A DNA stretch of 64,000 nt from Heliocidaris tuberculata (Eukaryota; Echinodermata; Echinoidea; Camarodonta; Echinometridae), in the NCBI GenBank assembly GCA_025618425.1, contig CM046850.1, positions 5,934,925 to 5,998,924 on the forward strand, read 5' to 3'. Each line of letters begins with the position of its first letter. The stretch's first letter is position 1. Positions 23,401 through 36,900 of the stretch are shown here, one piece after another. Below the pieces are notes generated by a model. The model was not told the origin of the DNA. It worked only from the letters and a program-made list of their open reading frames with translations, and made no database searches. Made by a program: the position numbers and the translations under genes.

Positions 23401-26348
23401 TTATCATCATCATCATTATTAATATTAGTAGTAGTATTACTAGTACTATTATTATTATCATTATTATTCCCCCCCCCCCCCCACCCCTCCCAGCATTTAT
23501 GTCCATGCCATCTACCTTCCAACTGTAGCCAGGTCAACAGCAGCATCAACGGCACTGTTCCCAATCCCGACAACAAGGACTCTCTTTCCCACCATCCCGT
23601 TGGTGATGGCGTCTTTGTAGTCCACGCTGTGAATGATTTCACCTTGGTGTTGACAACAACAACAATCAGTAAAAATGGGATCTAAAAATTTGGCCAAAAA
23701 AAAAAAAAATTCTTTCCAAAATAGAGTGAAAGTATTCTTTCCCAGGAGACAGAACACATTGGATGGTATTCTGCTAAAAGCTATTTTGTAATTACATATG
23801 TACAATTTGCGCATGTGCAGATAAAGGGCATTTGTACCCGGTACATTTGATCTTTTTAACCAAGCCGCCATTTTCATACGCACCACGTTGCACGCACCAG
23901 TATGATTTTACATGTTAAACAAATACATCACGTTTACCAAAACAAATGCGCGTGCATGTACAAATTGGGGTCATTTCAGGGTCATTTGTACATGTACCAT
24001 GAACTATAATTATGAACTGGCTTATTCGCTTAAACCTGATGCTCCCTTGAAAGTCATGTTTAACAAAAAGGAAAACTTAGACCAGGATCAAGCTTCCTTA
24101 AAGGGAAGCTTGAGTTTTGGGAAAGGTAAAAAATAATTTGTGAGCTTTCTCATTCTTATTATGTTAGTTTGGAAGATTAGCATAGTAGATATGTCCCCTG
24201 AAAAGGATTGATCTTCAAATGCCCTCGATCACATTCAAAATGTGACAAGAAACAGAGGAAATGTTTGGGCCGAACATTTGTGTGGTAGCAGGGTTGTCAC
24301 CAGGGACTTTTTAGTGGTGGAAATTTTATCGCCCGACACCTTGCCACGGGGGTTCAGGGGACAAAAACTAGTCGGTTTTCAGGGCTTATAAGTTAAAGTT
24401 AAACAGTAAAAATGTCATGTACAGTATCTACACAGTACACACTGTACTGTAGCTGCAGCATTAAGCATTGTAACTACTGTACTTTGTACATATACATGTA
24501 CATGTACCTGCTGTGAGTGCTGTCAGATTACTGGCTTAAACCACAGTTGCATGTTCGTAGGTCAAAATCGTAGTATTTTTTCTTTGTCAGTGGGGAAATT
24601 AGTGCCGGCGGGCGGGTGCGATATTGCATTGAGTGCCGGTCGGAATTTCGAGTGGTGGAAGGTTCCGACCGTAGTGACAACATTGGTGTGTAGTCCCATA
24701 TATGTATTTCTGTGTGCAGTGCATGTGAATCTCAGCAGGAGTGAGTCAATTTCTTATCATTTCAATGATTCCAAAACCTTACAGCATACACCAATTCTTA
24801 TGTGCTATATATATAATCAACCTTTCCCAATTGCTTTGAGACAGTTTCTTTTACAATTCAATATCATGACCAGAACTCAACTTTATCTTTAAAACTTGAC
24901 TTTAGATCATGGAAGACGGGTTCATATTTTAGCAAAATACTGGCCACTGAATCTGATCTCATTGTTAATGTTTATTCTACCGGAATGCTGTTAAAAAGAA
25001 AGCAACCAAATGTATTTACGCTAATAAGAAGAGGGGGCTATGGGCACTCATTGGCAGATCAGGTATTCTCTTGCAGGTACATGTAAGTGCTTAAACCAAT
25101 GCTTAATCTTCAAATATTTAATCAACTTACCTTTGAAATTGTCCTGTTCTTGGAATTTAGGCCAACTGGGTTTGGCATGATGGCCCGTTGCTATGGCAAC
25201 AAACTTGGCAATGAGTACTTCTTCTTGTCCGACCCTCTCACGACCATTCCCATCATCCTCTACTGCAACAGACGTAATTTTCCATCCTTCCCCTATAATG
25301 TGACATTTTTAAAATAAAAGAATCCAGTGGTGTTCACTTTTTAAACAGTATATTTAAGCCATAAAAGATGGGTAAAGAAAAACTTAGAGGGTGCTCAACA
25401 CTTAAAGGCATTGATTAACTTTGCCCAGGATTGAAAAAAAAAATCACTGTTCCAGCTAATGCTGTAATCATAATTGCAAACCTTTAGCTCAGACAGGAAT
25501 CGCCTGAGTTTTATAAGCTGATCGGTTGTTTATATATCAAGATATTTACGATTGAACATTGATGTCGGGATAGAGTACCACCGAACCCTAAAGAACTCTT
25601 ACGGTTGGCATACCTCGCTCTATCACAGAATACCGTACGGGCTGGAAACCCGCTCTGAAATCGCCAAGCGCTGGTGCTTGGTTTTTGTGACTGCAGCGCA
25701 GCGAAGAAGCCGAGCGACTTGCGCTAGCGATTGATCGCGATTTTCTCTTTTTTAGGATAGTAAACGGGTTCCATTTTCTCTCATACTTTCACATATCCTT
25801 AATTATATATGTAGTTAGAGGACTGCACACAATTCACTGGCATTTGAGCTGATTTTACAATTTTTCACAAAGTTAATCAATCACTTTAATACCAGAGCTA
25901 TCCATACAGAGAGTCCTGACAGTGGAGGTCGCTTCTGATTGGTCAGTCATTTCATGGAGCTTCGAAAAGTTCCCTCTCATAGAGAATGTACGTGAAAGGG
26001 AACTATTGGGAGCTCCATGATCCGCCATGTTTTAAACAAAGACCGTGTACGCGCATGCTTATTATGCGCGTGTCACAACTCTCTCTATCAACGCGCTCTG
26101 CTTAATACAATAGAGGGTCTTAAATCTCATGAGCAGTTTTGGTAGCAAAAAGGACAACGTAAAGAAACAAGTTAAATATAGTCTCCATGGGTGCAAATCC
26201 AGGGGGGGGGGACAGGGGGACATGTCCCCCCTGACGATTTTGAAGATAGGCCAATGTCCCCCTCCCCCCCCCCCCCCCCCCCCCCAAACACACACACAAA
26301 ATGTGATAACCTCTTTTTTTTTCTTTTTCTTTTTTTTTCTTTTTCTTT

Positions 26349-26380
<32 letters not shown>

Positions 26381-26390
26381 TTTTTCTTTT

Positions 26391-26422
<32 letters not shown>

Positions 26423-29400
26423 CTTTTCTTTTTTTTTCTTTCTTTTTTTCCTTTATTTTGGCTTGTCAGAGAATTTTGGAGAAAAACTAGCTAAACCCAA
26501 AAAATGTGATAATTAACCCTTTTTTTTCTTTTTTTGCTTGTCAGAGAATTTTGGAAAAAAACTAGACCCCCAAAATGTGATAACCTTTTTTTAAATTTTC
26601 CCAGACATTTTGGACAGGTACAAAATTTAAATCATGTGGTGACCCCCCCCCCCCCCCCCCCCCCCCCCGTATTTCAAAATGGATTTGCACCATAATGTTC
26701 TCCTTGTATAAAAAGTTGTTTGTTATTTGGTATTCCACCCGTCATTTCTGGTTAATTCTTGTGTAATTATCTGTGAGGAACGCTAGATAATGGCTATAAC
26801 AATGCCCTAGGGTAGGATCTTTTCACCCCCGGGTGGGGCACTCACGTATATTGGTGGTACGGGGACGTGCCGCTTTGATGACCCCCTTTTTCAGACCCCG
26901 ATTTCCGTTCTCTAGATACTCAGTTCCGCTCAGGAGCCGCTCAGCCCCGCTCTGAAGACCCCCGTTATGAAACATATCTGTTCGCATGCGGCCGGGAGCG
27001 TGGCGGAGGCAGTGGTCGCTCGACCTGGTCTCGCGCCCTAGGCCCTTTCGTCGCGCGAGCCTTGAAAACTGCTCCAGCTAGCTAGCTACTAGCGCTACAC
27101 GGCGCGGGCGCGGCCCCCGGCGCGGCCCGTCCCGAGATCCTGCGATAGCGAAGGTGTACCGCCGATAAAGCGAGGTTAGTTTTGTAGTTCCCTAGACCCT
27201 GTTTTTCACTCTGCCCAATAGATCATAGTTCCCAAGACCCCGTATTTTACACCTTGAAGTCAGTTCCTTAGACCCCCTTTTCGGGGATTCGTGAGGCACA
27301 CCCCCGTCAAAATATAATTCGAGTGCCCCCCCCCCGGGCTTTCACCCCGACGGCTGCCTGCACAACTATATCAGTGCTTCGCATGGAGATAGTGTGTGTA
27401 TAGCATACACAGTCCCCCACAGGTTTTAGACATGTGCACACGTTATAGTACAAATTGCCGTTGCAGGAGTTTAGATCCCTGTCCCTGTATTTAAATTATT
27501 TTTTACATGTACCTCTCACTTGTTTAATATTCAACTTGCGGAGGAAAAAACTTCACAGCAGCTTAGTTACATGTATGATAGTATCTTGCTATTTACTGAT
27601 CTAAAATCAAAGAAATCTGAAAAAAAGTTTCAAGGGCCTACAAATGCAGTAATTACATGTACATGTACCTTTAACTGCCCAAATTCTAACATGGTATCTA
27701 CATGTACATGTAATATTTCTGGATTAAGAAAAAAATTCCTTCTTCAAATTCATAACAAGCTCATACAGTATATTGTCAATGAGAGCCAGAAGGGCATTAA
27801 CCCTGTGTAAATTGTTGAGTAAGCACCCTTCTGTTTATATTTAATATCAAATTTATTCCCACTTGTGTGACCTACCACGAAAGGCCTACTTTGTCGCTAA
27901 CAAGTCGTGACCTGGGCGTCTCCTTTGTAACAGTTACATACTGTATATTGACAATTACCTGATTATCAATAAAGTGATCTTGAAGAAAACGTCTAATAAT
28001 ACATCACATTCAAGAGTAAATCCTAGATTCTGTTAGTTAGAGGGGGGGGGGGGGGCAGTCTTCTTCTTCTTCTTCCTGGTGAGCGACTGCAATCAACTAG
28101 TTGATTATTATGTCACTTTGAAAAGAGGTCGGCGCAGCACATTGCAGTAATTTATTTTCTTGATAACTTCAATTGACTTATCTTGTTGAGAGTAAATAAA
28201 AACCAATAAACAAATAAATAATAAAAAAAAAGTCTGAAGTACATTTATCTATAAAGACAACCAAAAAAGGTTATTACATTTTTCAGGTGCCTGTTTGGAT
28301 CTAAAATTTGTAAGAGGGTACAAGAATGCAATTAGGAGGACATATTTTTTGTTGACTCCCCCTCCCAATAGCCCAGTGCCCACTGGGCCATGTGCAAAAA
28401 ACACTATTCATTATAGAACAGGTTGCATTTCATTTCTGAGACTCAACACAACAGGGCTTTCCTTCACCTTTTAAAGCCTAAATTGACACTAAAAGCAGTT
28501 GACAAAATTTGAGGATACCATACCTTCTCTCTCAAGTTTCTTGACTTTCCGATGGTACCTGATGCACTCACTGATGTTGAAGTGGCTTGTGTAGTCTCCT
28601 ATGTACTTGGCCATCTGAGAATTATGGGGGAATTCCGGGGTATCATCTGGGAAAGGGAAGTCCGAGAAGCAGTAGTTTTGCTTCGAGACATTTCTGTAAA
28701 GAAATGAGAGTAAGCGTATCAAACTTAAATAAAAGACTTTGTTGCTGACTTTGATTTGGATTGTGACAGAAATACGGTCCAACTAACAGGTTAAATTTCA
28801 GATCAGTATTTCTGGAACCTGTTTCATAAAGTATACTACGAATAATACTGTAACTGCCAATTTAATGGTAACAAATTTGCTCATAGCCAATAGAATTAAC
28901 AGATTTCATACCAACTTAGCTTATACCTTCCTGTAGATTATGATCTGGGTCATTCTTTGGATTTATATGGTATCTTCACTACATGACAAAAAAACAACAA
29001 CAAAACTTCAAGCTCCTTTAAAATTTCTGGAATACAATGTAGCAGGGACTCTCTTAAATTGAAAGTCACATTCAGAGTGCTGGAAGGTCAAAATTACATA
29101 CAGATTATAGGCCTATATACCAATATTATCAGTATGAGCAAATAATCAAAATCAATGTTAATATCTTTAAAAAGTGAGTTGAACTATCAACCTGGTCTAT
29201 GAAGAAAAATTCTAGTAGAAAATAATGAATATGATAATGTACTAGTTACATTACAAATTTTATCACAATGGGCAAATAAATTTGAAATGAAATATTCTAT
29301 CTACAAAGTGGGTCAAACTATTGACCTGGGCCCTATTTTATTGATCCAAATCAATTTGTCCTCCAGTCAATTGCAAATTTATAATCTCCTATCTCTTATG

Positions 29401-30871
29401 TAAAGAGCTGCGATTGATACCAATATCAAATTCAGTTGCAAACAATCGCAACTCTTTTAAAGACAGGGCCCTGGTCTATGAAAAACAATGTCGACAAAAG
29501 TTTGCAAACAGGCACATACGTACACCACAACTAGACTCTTCTGTCCACCATAGGTTTACCCAGCTGATCTTTTCAACAGCCCCCCCTTCATTTTAGACAT
29601 TTATTTATTTATTTATTCATTTCTGACATTTATACAGGTTGACTCATATCACCAATATTGGTGGTCTTCCATGAGGCCCTGATAGCAATAATAAGTAACA
29701 ATAATTGCATAAATTTGCATAATTAATGAATTTCAAAATTCTGTGTAGAAGTTTGGAAGCCCCCACCCAGCCCTATCAGATAAAACAATCGGAATCAAAA
29801 TCCGATGTGAAATAGAGGAGAAGTAGCATTTTTCGTCGATTTTGAATAAACTTGCATAAATTTGCATAATTAATGAATTTCAAAATTCTGTGTAGAAGTT
29901 TGGAAGCCCCCACCCAGCCCTATCAGATAAAACAATCAGAATCAAAATCGGCCAAGAAATGACGGAGAAGTAGCATTTTCTAACATTTGAGCACACACGG
30001 ACAGACGGACGGACGGACGGACACACACACACACACGCACACACGCACACACGTACGGAGCCCGTTTCATAGTCCCCTCGCAAACTTCGTTCGGCGGGGA
30101 CAATAATAGCCAATAAAATCATGAAAATAAACTCATAACAAAACAAGATGAATGCGACTGCATCTCCTATATATATATGCCTCCACCTGAATTCCTTAAC
30201 CTTTGACCTATGTACCCCAAAATCTAATCAGATCATTTCCCTATGGGGATACATACTAAGTTTGAAATTCATACCTCAAATGGTTCTTGAGTTATCGCTG
30301 GAAAGAGGCTAAGACCTGAAATTTCAGAAATTGGCATCTGTGACCTTGACCTTTGACCTATGTACCCCCAAATGTAATCAGATCATTTTCCTATGGTGAT
30401 ACATACTAGCACTAAGTTTGAAGTTCATACCTCAAATGATTGAGTTATTGCTAGAACAAGGCTAACACCTGAAATTTCAGAAATTGGCCTCTGTGACCTT
30501 GACCTTTGACCTACGTACCCCAAAATCTAAGGAAATCGTCTTCCTATGGTGATACATACTAGCTCTAAGTTTGAAGTTCATACCTCAAATGGTTCTTGAG
30601 TTATCGCTAGAACGAGCCTAACACCTGAAATTTCAGAAAAATGGCCTCTGTGAACTTGACCTTTGAACTACGTATCCCAAAATCTAATCAGATCGTCTTC
30701 CTAGCACCAAGTTTGAAGTTCATACCTCATGTGGTTCTTGAGTTATCGCTAGAACAAGAAAGCGGGACGGATGGACGGACGGACAGACAACTCGAAAATA
30801 TAATGCCTCCTGCACCACGTTTGGTGGGCGGAGGCATAAAAATAAATCAGAACATACAAACATGTAAATAA

Positions 30872-30920
<49 letters not shown>

Positions 30921-33900
30921 AAGTATATGGTATCCTCGTAATTAAATTTTGTTTTTTAAGAAGATGTTGAAATCGTTACACATTTCTATCAGCTTAATAA
31001 ATCATCATACTATAGACAGTGATATTTTCTCAAATCCGTTGAAAAAATAACCATGTATAATTAGTTATTTTGAAATGGCATTATATAGTTTGAGAGTACA
31101 TACACAAAGTATACTACTTTAGCTCAGTGTAGAAGCAAAATTGTCATATACATATTTACAAAATATATAATAGGACAGTATACTTATTCAAAGATTACAC
31201 AATGACTGCATGTAATATACCGGGTCCGCTCGCTATTCATAGGAACCGCTATTCATAGAAAAACGCTATTCATTTAAACATGTGCTATGAATAGCGGTCC
31301 TTATGAGTAGTTATGAATAATGGTCCTTATGAATGGATGTCCTTATGAATAGCGAGGGAATTTGTCTATGGTTTGCTCGCTATTCAGAAGGACCGCTATT
31401 CGTACAAAACCGCTATTCATTTAGTCACGCGTTATGGATAGCGGTCCTTATGAATAAGTGGTCCTTATGAATAGCAGTCCTTGTGACTAGCGAGGTTACC
31501 CCTAATATATTAGTAGTATAGCAAATGAATGTACAGTGTATCTTATAAAACAGTAAAATACAAATTATTATTGATAATGAATGATATTATATCATTCATA
31601 CATTTTGAAAAGCATTATGTCATCGTACATTTTTGGGCAAAGAAACAAACCATCAAACATATTTTGCATAATATGACATAATAATTAGACAAATGACTTA
31701 TGATTTGTCTAATTTTGTCTACACAGCTTAAGGATGGTGATGTCAAAATATTAGCTGTTCTTTTAATTACTATTTATGATTTATTATTTGTATCTTTCAT
31801 CACTATTGATTCATATTATAATCTTATTATCACATTTGATAATTCACATAATGTGGTTCATAAATCCTGATCCTAGTGCTATTGAAAAATAATGACCTAA
31901 AGCCAAGTGAAATGACATTTGTTTGTCAAATAAATCTGACAGTCTTGCCCATTTTCACTTATATTTTTCAATTTTAGTTCTCTCACAACCAACAATTACC
32001 CCCTAGGAAAATCACCCCTCTGTCAACTACTCCTAGGACAACCCCCCCCCCCTTCCTCCCCATGTATCTCAGGGGTGATTTGCTGTCGGGGGTAGTTGTT
32101 TGGGTTTTTTTTCTCTTCTTTATGGGGTAGTTGTCATGGGGGGGGGGGGTGTCTCAGGGGCAGTTTACTAGGGATGTACAAGTCCAGGGAGTGATTGTCT
32201 TGAGGCACTTGTCCTAGAATAAGCTGGATCATCAATTGCATAGCAAATGTCTTCTGACAGAAGCTGTGTAGCAAAGCATAATGACATTTTATTATCCTCT
32301 GTACTATCTGTAGACATTTTAAATGGTACTCTATTGACTATCAGCACTTGAACTACATCAGAAAAATAATATTAACTTAGAATCACTTTAAAATGGATGA
32401 ATCCAAGGTATTTTGTCCCATACGTTACAACCAAATGGAAGATTTTAGCATAATTTGTATTATGTTAAAGGAGAATGAAACCCCAAACTTGTATGCACTT
32501 TAACAGAAGCAGAAAATCTTAGAAGCATATCACTGAAAGTTTGAGCAAAAACAGATAAAGAATTAAAAAGTTATGAAGATTTTAAAAACCTAAAATCATT
32601 CAATGAAATTGGCAACATACTCATTATGCTAATGGGATGCTATGACGTTTTTGTGCTCTCTCTTTATAGGTAATAAATAAGAAAATTATCAGATTTCAGC
32701 TTTTAAACAAAGAAAATTGAATTATCAACATTGTGCTTGAAATATATTGTGAGCAATAAATTTATGAACACCACCTACATGTATAATACAGAAATCAAAT
32801 TTTCTAGGATATATTCAAGGAAAGTGGACTTTTACAATTGAAAACTTGTAAAAAAAACTTTTGAATTGGAAACTATAGCACATTTACAATGTACATCACA
32901 GCATCTCATTAGCATAATGAAGACATAGCCAATTTCTGATCTCCATTCATTTAGCGATTTTAGGATTTCAAATATTCATAAGTTTTTTATTAACTGTCCG
33001 TTTTTCCCCAACATTTCACTGATATGCTTCTTAAATTTTTGTGCATTTATTTGGGGGGGGGGGGGGGGGGGGGTTTCATTCTCATTTAGTAGCCCTACTA
33101 CAGCTTAGATCATACCAAATATGAAGGGTAATGGCACGCTTGACGTCACTCTATGTACAGTAACTCCATCGTACTTGGTAACGTATGAGATATCAAATGA
33201 CCAAATACCTTGGACTTGCCCAAATTATGAAATTAGTGCAATTCCACGGTAACGGACAGGCATTCAGACACATTTTACCAACTTCAAACCAGATTAGATC
33301 AAGATCAATCAACTGCCTCTGATTTTCAAGAAACTCCCTAAAATTCTGTTATTGCCAAGCCAAAATATTTTTTGATGACCTCATTAATATGTAAATTTCA
33401 TTACTGCTTGGTAATAACCAGATTTTTTTTCTTGGAAAATCAAAGGCAGTTGATCCAATTTTACATCTCTGACATTTGAAATGTTCTACCATTACAAAAT
33501 AAATTTGTAGTTATGGTTTGTAGTGTGTAAAATGTGTCTGAATGAGTGAATGTCCTTCCGTTACCATGGAATTGCCCATGGATTAGTACAATTTTTGCCA
33601 ACTTGTGGTATGGTCAGTGAGTAATAAAGGATTTATTAGGTTTTTATTTCTTGTACTCAACAAAGAATATTCAGAATAATCCACTGAAATATACAATTAA
33701 CCTATTACATATTGATGTCTCATGGCCTAAGGAAATATTGCAAACATACATTTTTTTTAAAAACTAAGAAACAAACTACTATAACAAAAATGAAACTCTA
33801 AAAAAGATTATACATGTACATGTAGATACTGATTGGACTAAAAAAAAGAAAAAGTAAATGTTTGTAGAGTTCTACATGTATATTGACTCAACCATTTTGG

Positions 33901-36900
33901 TTTGCATGAAGATAAAATCAGACTGATTTCAATATGAAGAGTAAACATCAATGAACACTTTACATCCTACTTTACATATCAAATGCAAATATTGATTGAC
34001 ATACACATGTAATGACAAAAAGTTTCCCTATCATATGTTTATCTTGCTACAGCTGAGTGGTATCAACATTTTATAATAACACCTCAAGTGAAAAGAAGTG
34101 TAGAGTGGAATGTAGAAATGCTGATGTACATGTACTGTACATGGAGCTATTTGGGTTTAGATATATGTTAGAATTAACATCACTGAAAATGATGGCTAAA
34201 TCAAATAATAATCAGTGCAGCTAGATTAATATCCATTTGTGAGGACTGGGTCACTGGCAAAGTATCATCTGCTGAGATTACTTCTGGTTTCATGGAATCC
34301 CTCTCCTACATTGCAGGAGAACCTCAAAAGTAAAAAAAAAATGTTATAAAACTCCTCCAAACAGACAGATTTTTCTAAGTATCATCATGATCATGCTTAC
34401 AGATTTCATGCATTACCACCAATAGAACAATATTTCTAAGGTGGCACTTCTGAAATGTGTGGGGCATATCGCCCTTTTGTGTGTATCAGCAGGCCTTTTT
34501 CCAGTCTAGTTCATTCCACTCACGGGACCATCACTATATGGTGCTGTGTCAATTTCGGCCTGTCACGACCTCAGAGTTGAAGAGGTAAAAACACCAATAT
34601 AATCGGCAAAATTTTGAGAAAATACTTCCTTCTACATTTTAGAATGATAGTGTAAGACTCGGGTTCCAACACAATTCCAGCACACTCTTAAACAGAGCAG
34701 AGACAGCACAGCAGAGGTGTTGTTCAGATCGAAGTCTACTGGCTAACTCCCTGTAACCAGGTTTTAATGTGTAATTGCATACCATACAAATTCCATGCAA
34801 ATTATAACAAGAAACAAATATTCATGTAGTCACATCAACATCACAAAGTGTCTTGAATATTCAAACACCTGAACAATAGATAAATGTTAACTATACATAG
34901 TATATGTTAATTATTCTTTAAGCTTGACTGCATCTGGTGAATATTCATAAAGTACAAACCAATCTGAATCAAGGGAAAAGGAGGGAAAATTCAAACCAAT
35001 CAGGAAGAGAGGATCCAAGATGCTAGATGATGGTGAAGTGGTTAAATACAAAAGGAACCTGAGTGGGAACTGTGTGTAACTGATAATGTGTACAAGTGTA
35101 TGAGAACTGTGAGTGAAGGATGACAGAATAGTATGAAAGGGGTGAATCAAGGATATGTACAATGTAAAGAGGGAGAGCAAAGAAGTTCAAAATAAATCCC
35201 TACAAACTAGTCTTCCTCTCACAAATAAAATGTCCTCATTTTATAAGGCATTTTCTGTTCTTAGATTACCTATAACACAACTTATATTGCATTGCAACAT
35301 GTATTGAAACGACATCTTATTTTCTTTTCTTTTTTTTTTTTTTTTTTTTGCAAACAGAAAATTACTATTGATATATCCTTTTTCTCTTACAAAACAATTG
35401 TTACTACCTGTAAGCATATATCTACATACATTAAATTTCACAAAATAAATGAATTTCACTTTGTATATGAATCAATTATGACTTTACATTATTCAAATGT
35501 ATCAAGCATATAAGTTGAAATATCCGTCAATACACATGAATATCTGAGTTCTTTTTTTTTTCTCACGCTTTAACTTTATCTCTGGGAAGCATCATTTCCA
35601 TGTTTCAATGTTAAAAATCAAACATCTATTTATGCTAAACAAGATAAATTACCAGATGTTCTAGCAATCCTAACAAAAATATATTAGGTTTTTTTTTGTG
35701 TGTGTGTTTAAAAAAAAAAATATTCAACAAAATAAATATCGTTAATCTGAACAAAATTGTATAGACCTTGCAATACTGTTACCTTTGTTCTATCACAATA
35801 AAGTCCATATCTTTTATGTAAATATATATATATATATATATTTTTTTTTTTTTAAGTAGGCCTAATCATCCAAAGTCAATCGATCAAAATGCATCATTCT
35901 TGTACTTTTGAGAAATGTATAATTCTATCACTTGAACGACTTGATAATAGTTTCCAAAAGTTACATACATGTACATACATCATAAATCAAATAACCCTAC
36001 ATGTATAACCATACATAAATTGTATTTACTATCATATTATCGTATCAAAATATATTGTGTTGCCATTGTACAAAACAAACCTGATTTTTACATGTAGCTG
36101 TCTAGCTTTTAACTTTGTTTGCTTTCGATAAATTACAATATAAGATATTTTCGTGTGAGATTGAGCTAGTATACATGCATTGTCATTTGTAAAGAAAAAA
36201 AAAATGGTTCAACCATCTTGCATGTATACTTCAATAACATTATATCGGCATACTTCATTAATATTACACTTGCATATATACATGTAACTTCAATAATATT
36301 CCATAAAACTATACTTTTGAATGCGGCATACATAAGTGATCATACATTCAAATATATAAATCTTTCCTTTTCTTCTTAAAATTGTATAATTGACCTTAAA
36401 CAAAATACTTGTCAACAAACTTTTAACCATTTTTTTTTTTTTCCCATCAATAATTACCAAGTGAAAATATTTCTCTTTTGGCAATCAATTACTTTCCACT
36501 GCCTAGGTCAATACATTTATGCAAAATAAGTTCTGATTTGGAGGAAATCCATATCTTTTGTTCAATCCTTTCAAATGATGTGTATTACAGTACTGATAAA
36601 ATAAACAAAATTTCCAGTTTTGCCTTCTCATCACGACAAACAAACTAAGGGATTTACCTTGGAATATCTTGTACATGAACAAATATACCAAAAAATTATT
36701 TTAGGCTTGCTACACGACTTTTCAACAATTAACAGTCCATGAGCTGTAAAGTATTTGACTCATTATACATGTACACATCGCCAAGTTAGTTCAAAGTTCT
36801 GTATTTTAACAAAATTTGCGTGAAATGTCCATTTCAGCATTTAAAAATATTACTCGAAATTCTTGTGAAGTTGCATAAAACAGTTCACATTAAAGTTCAT

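Larger units (their letters stand above)
26105..27635. repeat. Duplicated block, intron 2 copy
   Basis: Paralogue of the intron 8 block at 16,510-17,030, expanded from about 520 to 1,530 bp by insertions at about 26,184-26,692 and 26,830-27,339. Confidence 0.78.

Noticed and set aside
26129..26494. Frames with long F runs
   Set aside because: Poly(T) in a transposon; no gene.
34911..35180. 89-residue frame repeated at 43,484-43,753
   Set aside because: It lies wholly inside the LTRs, and repeat of the LTR explains both copies.
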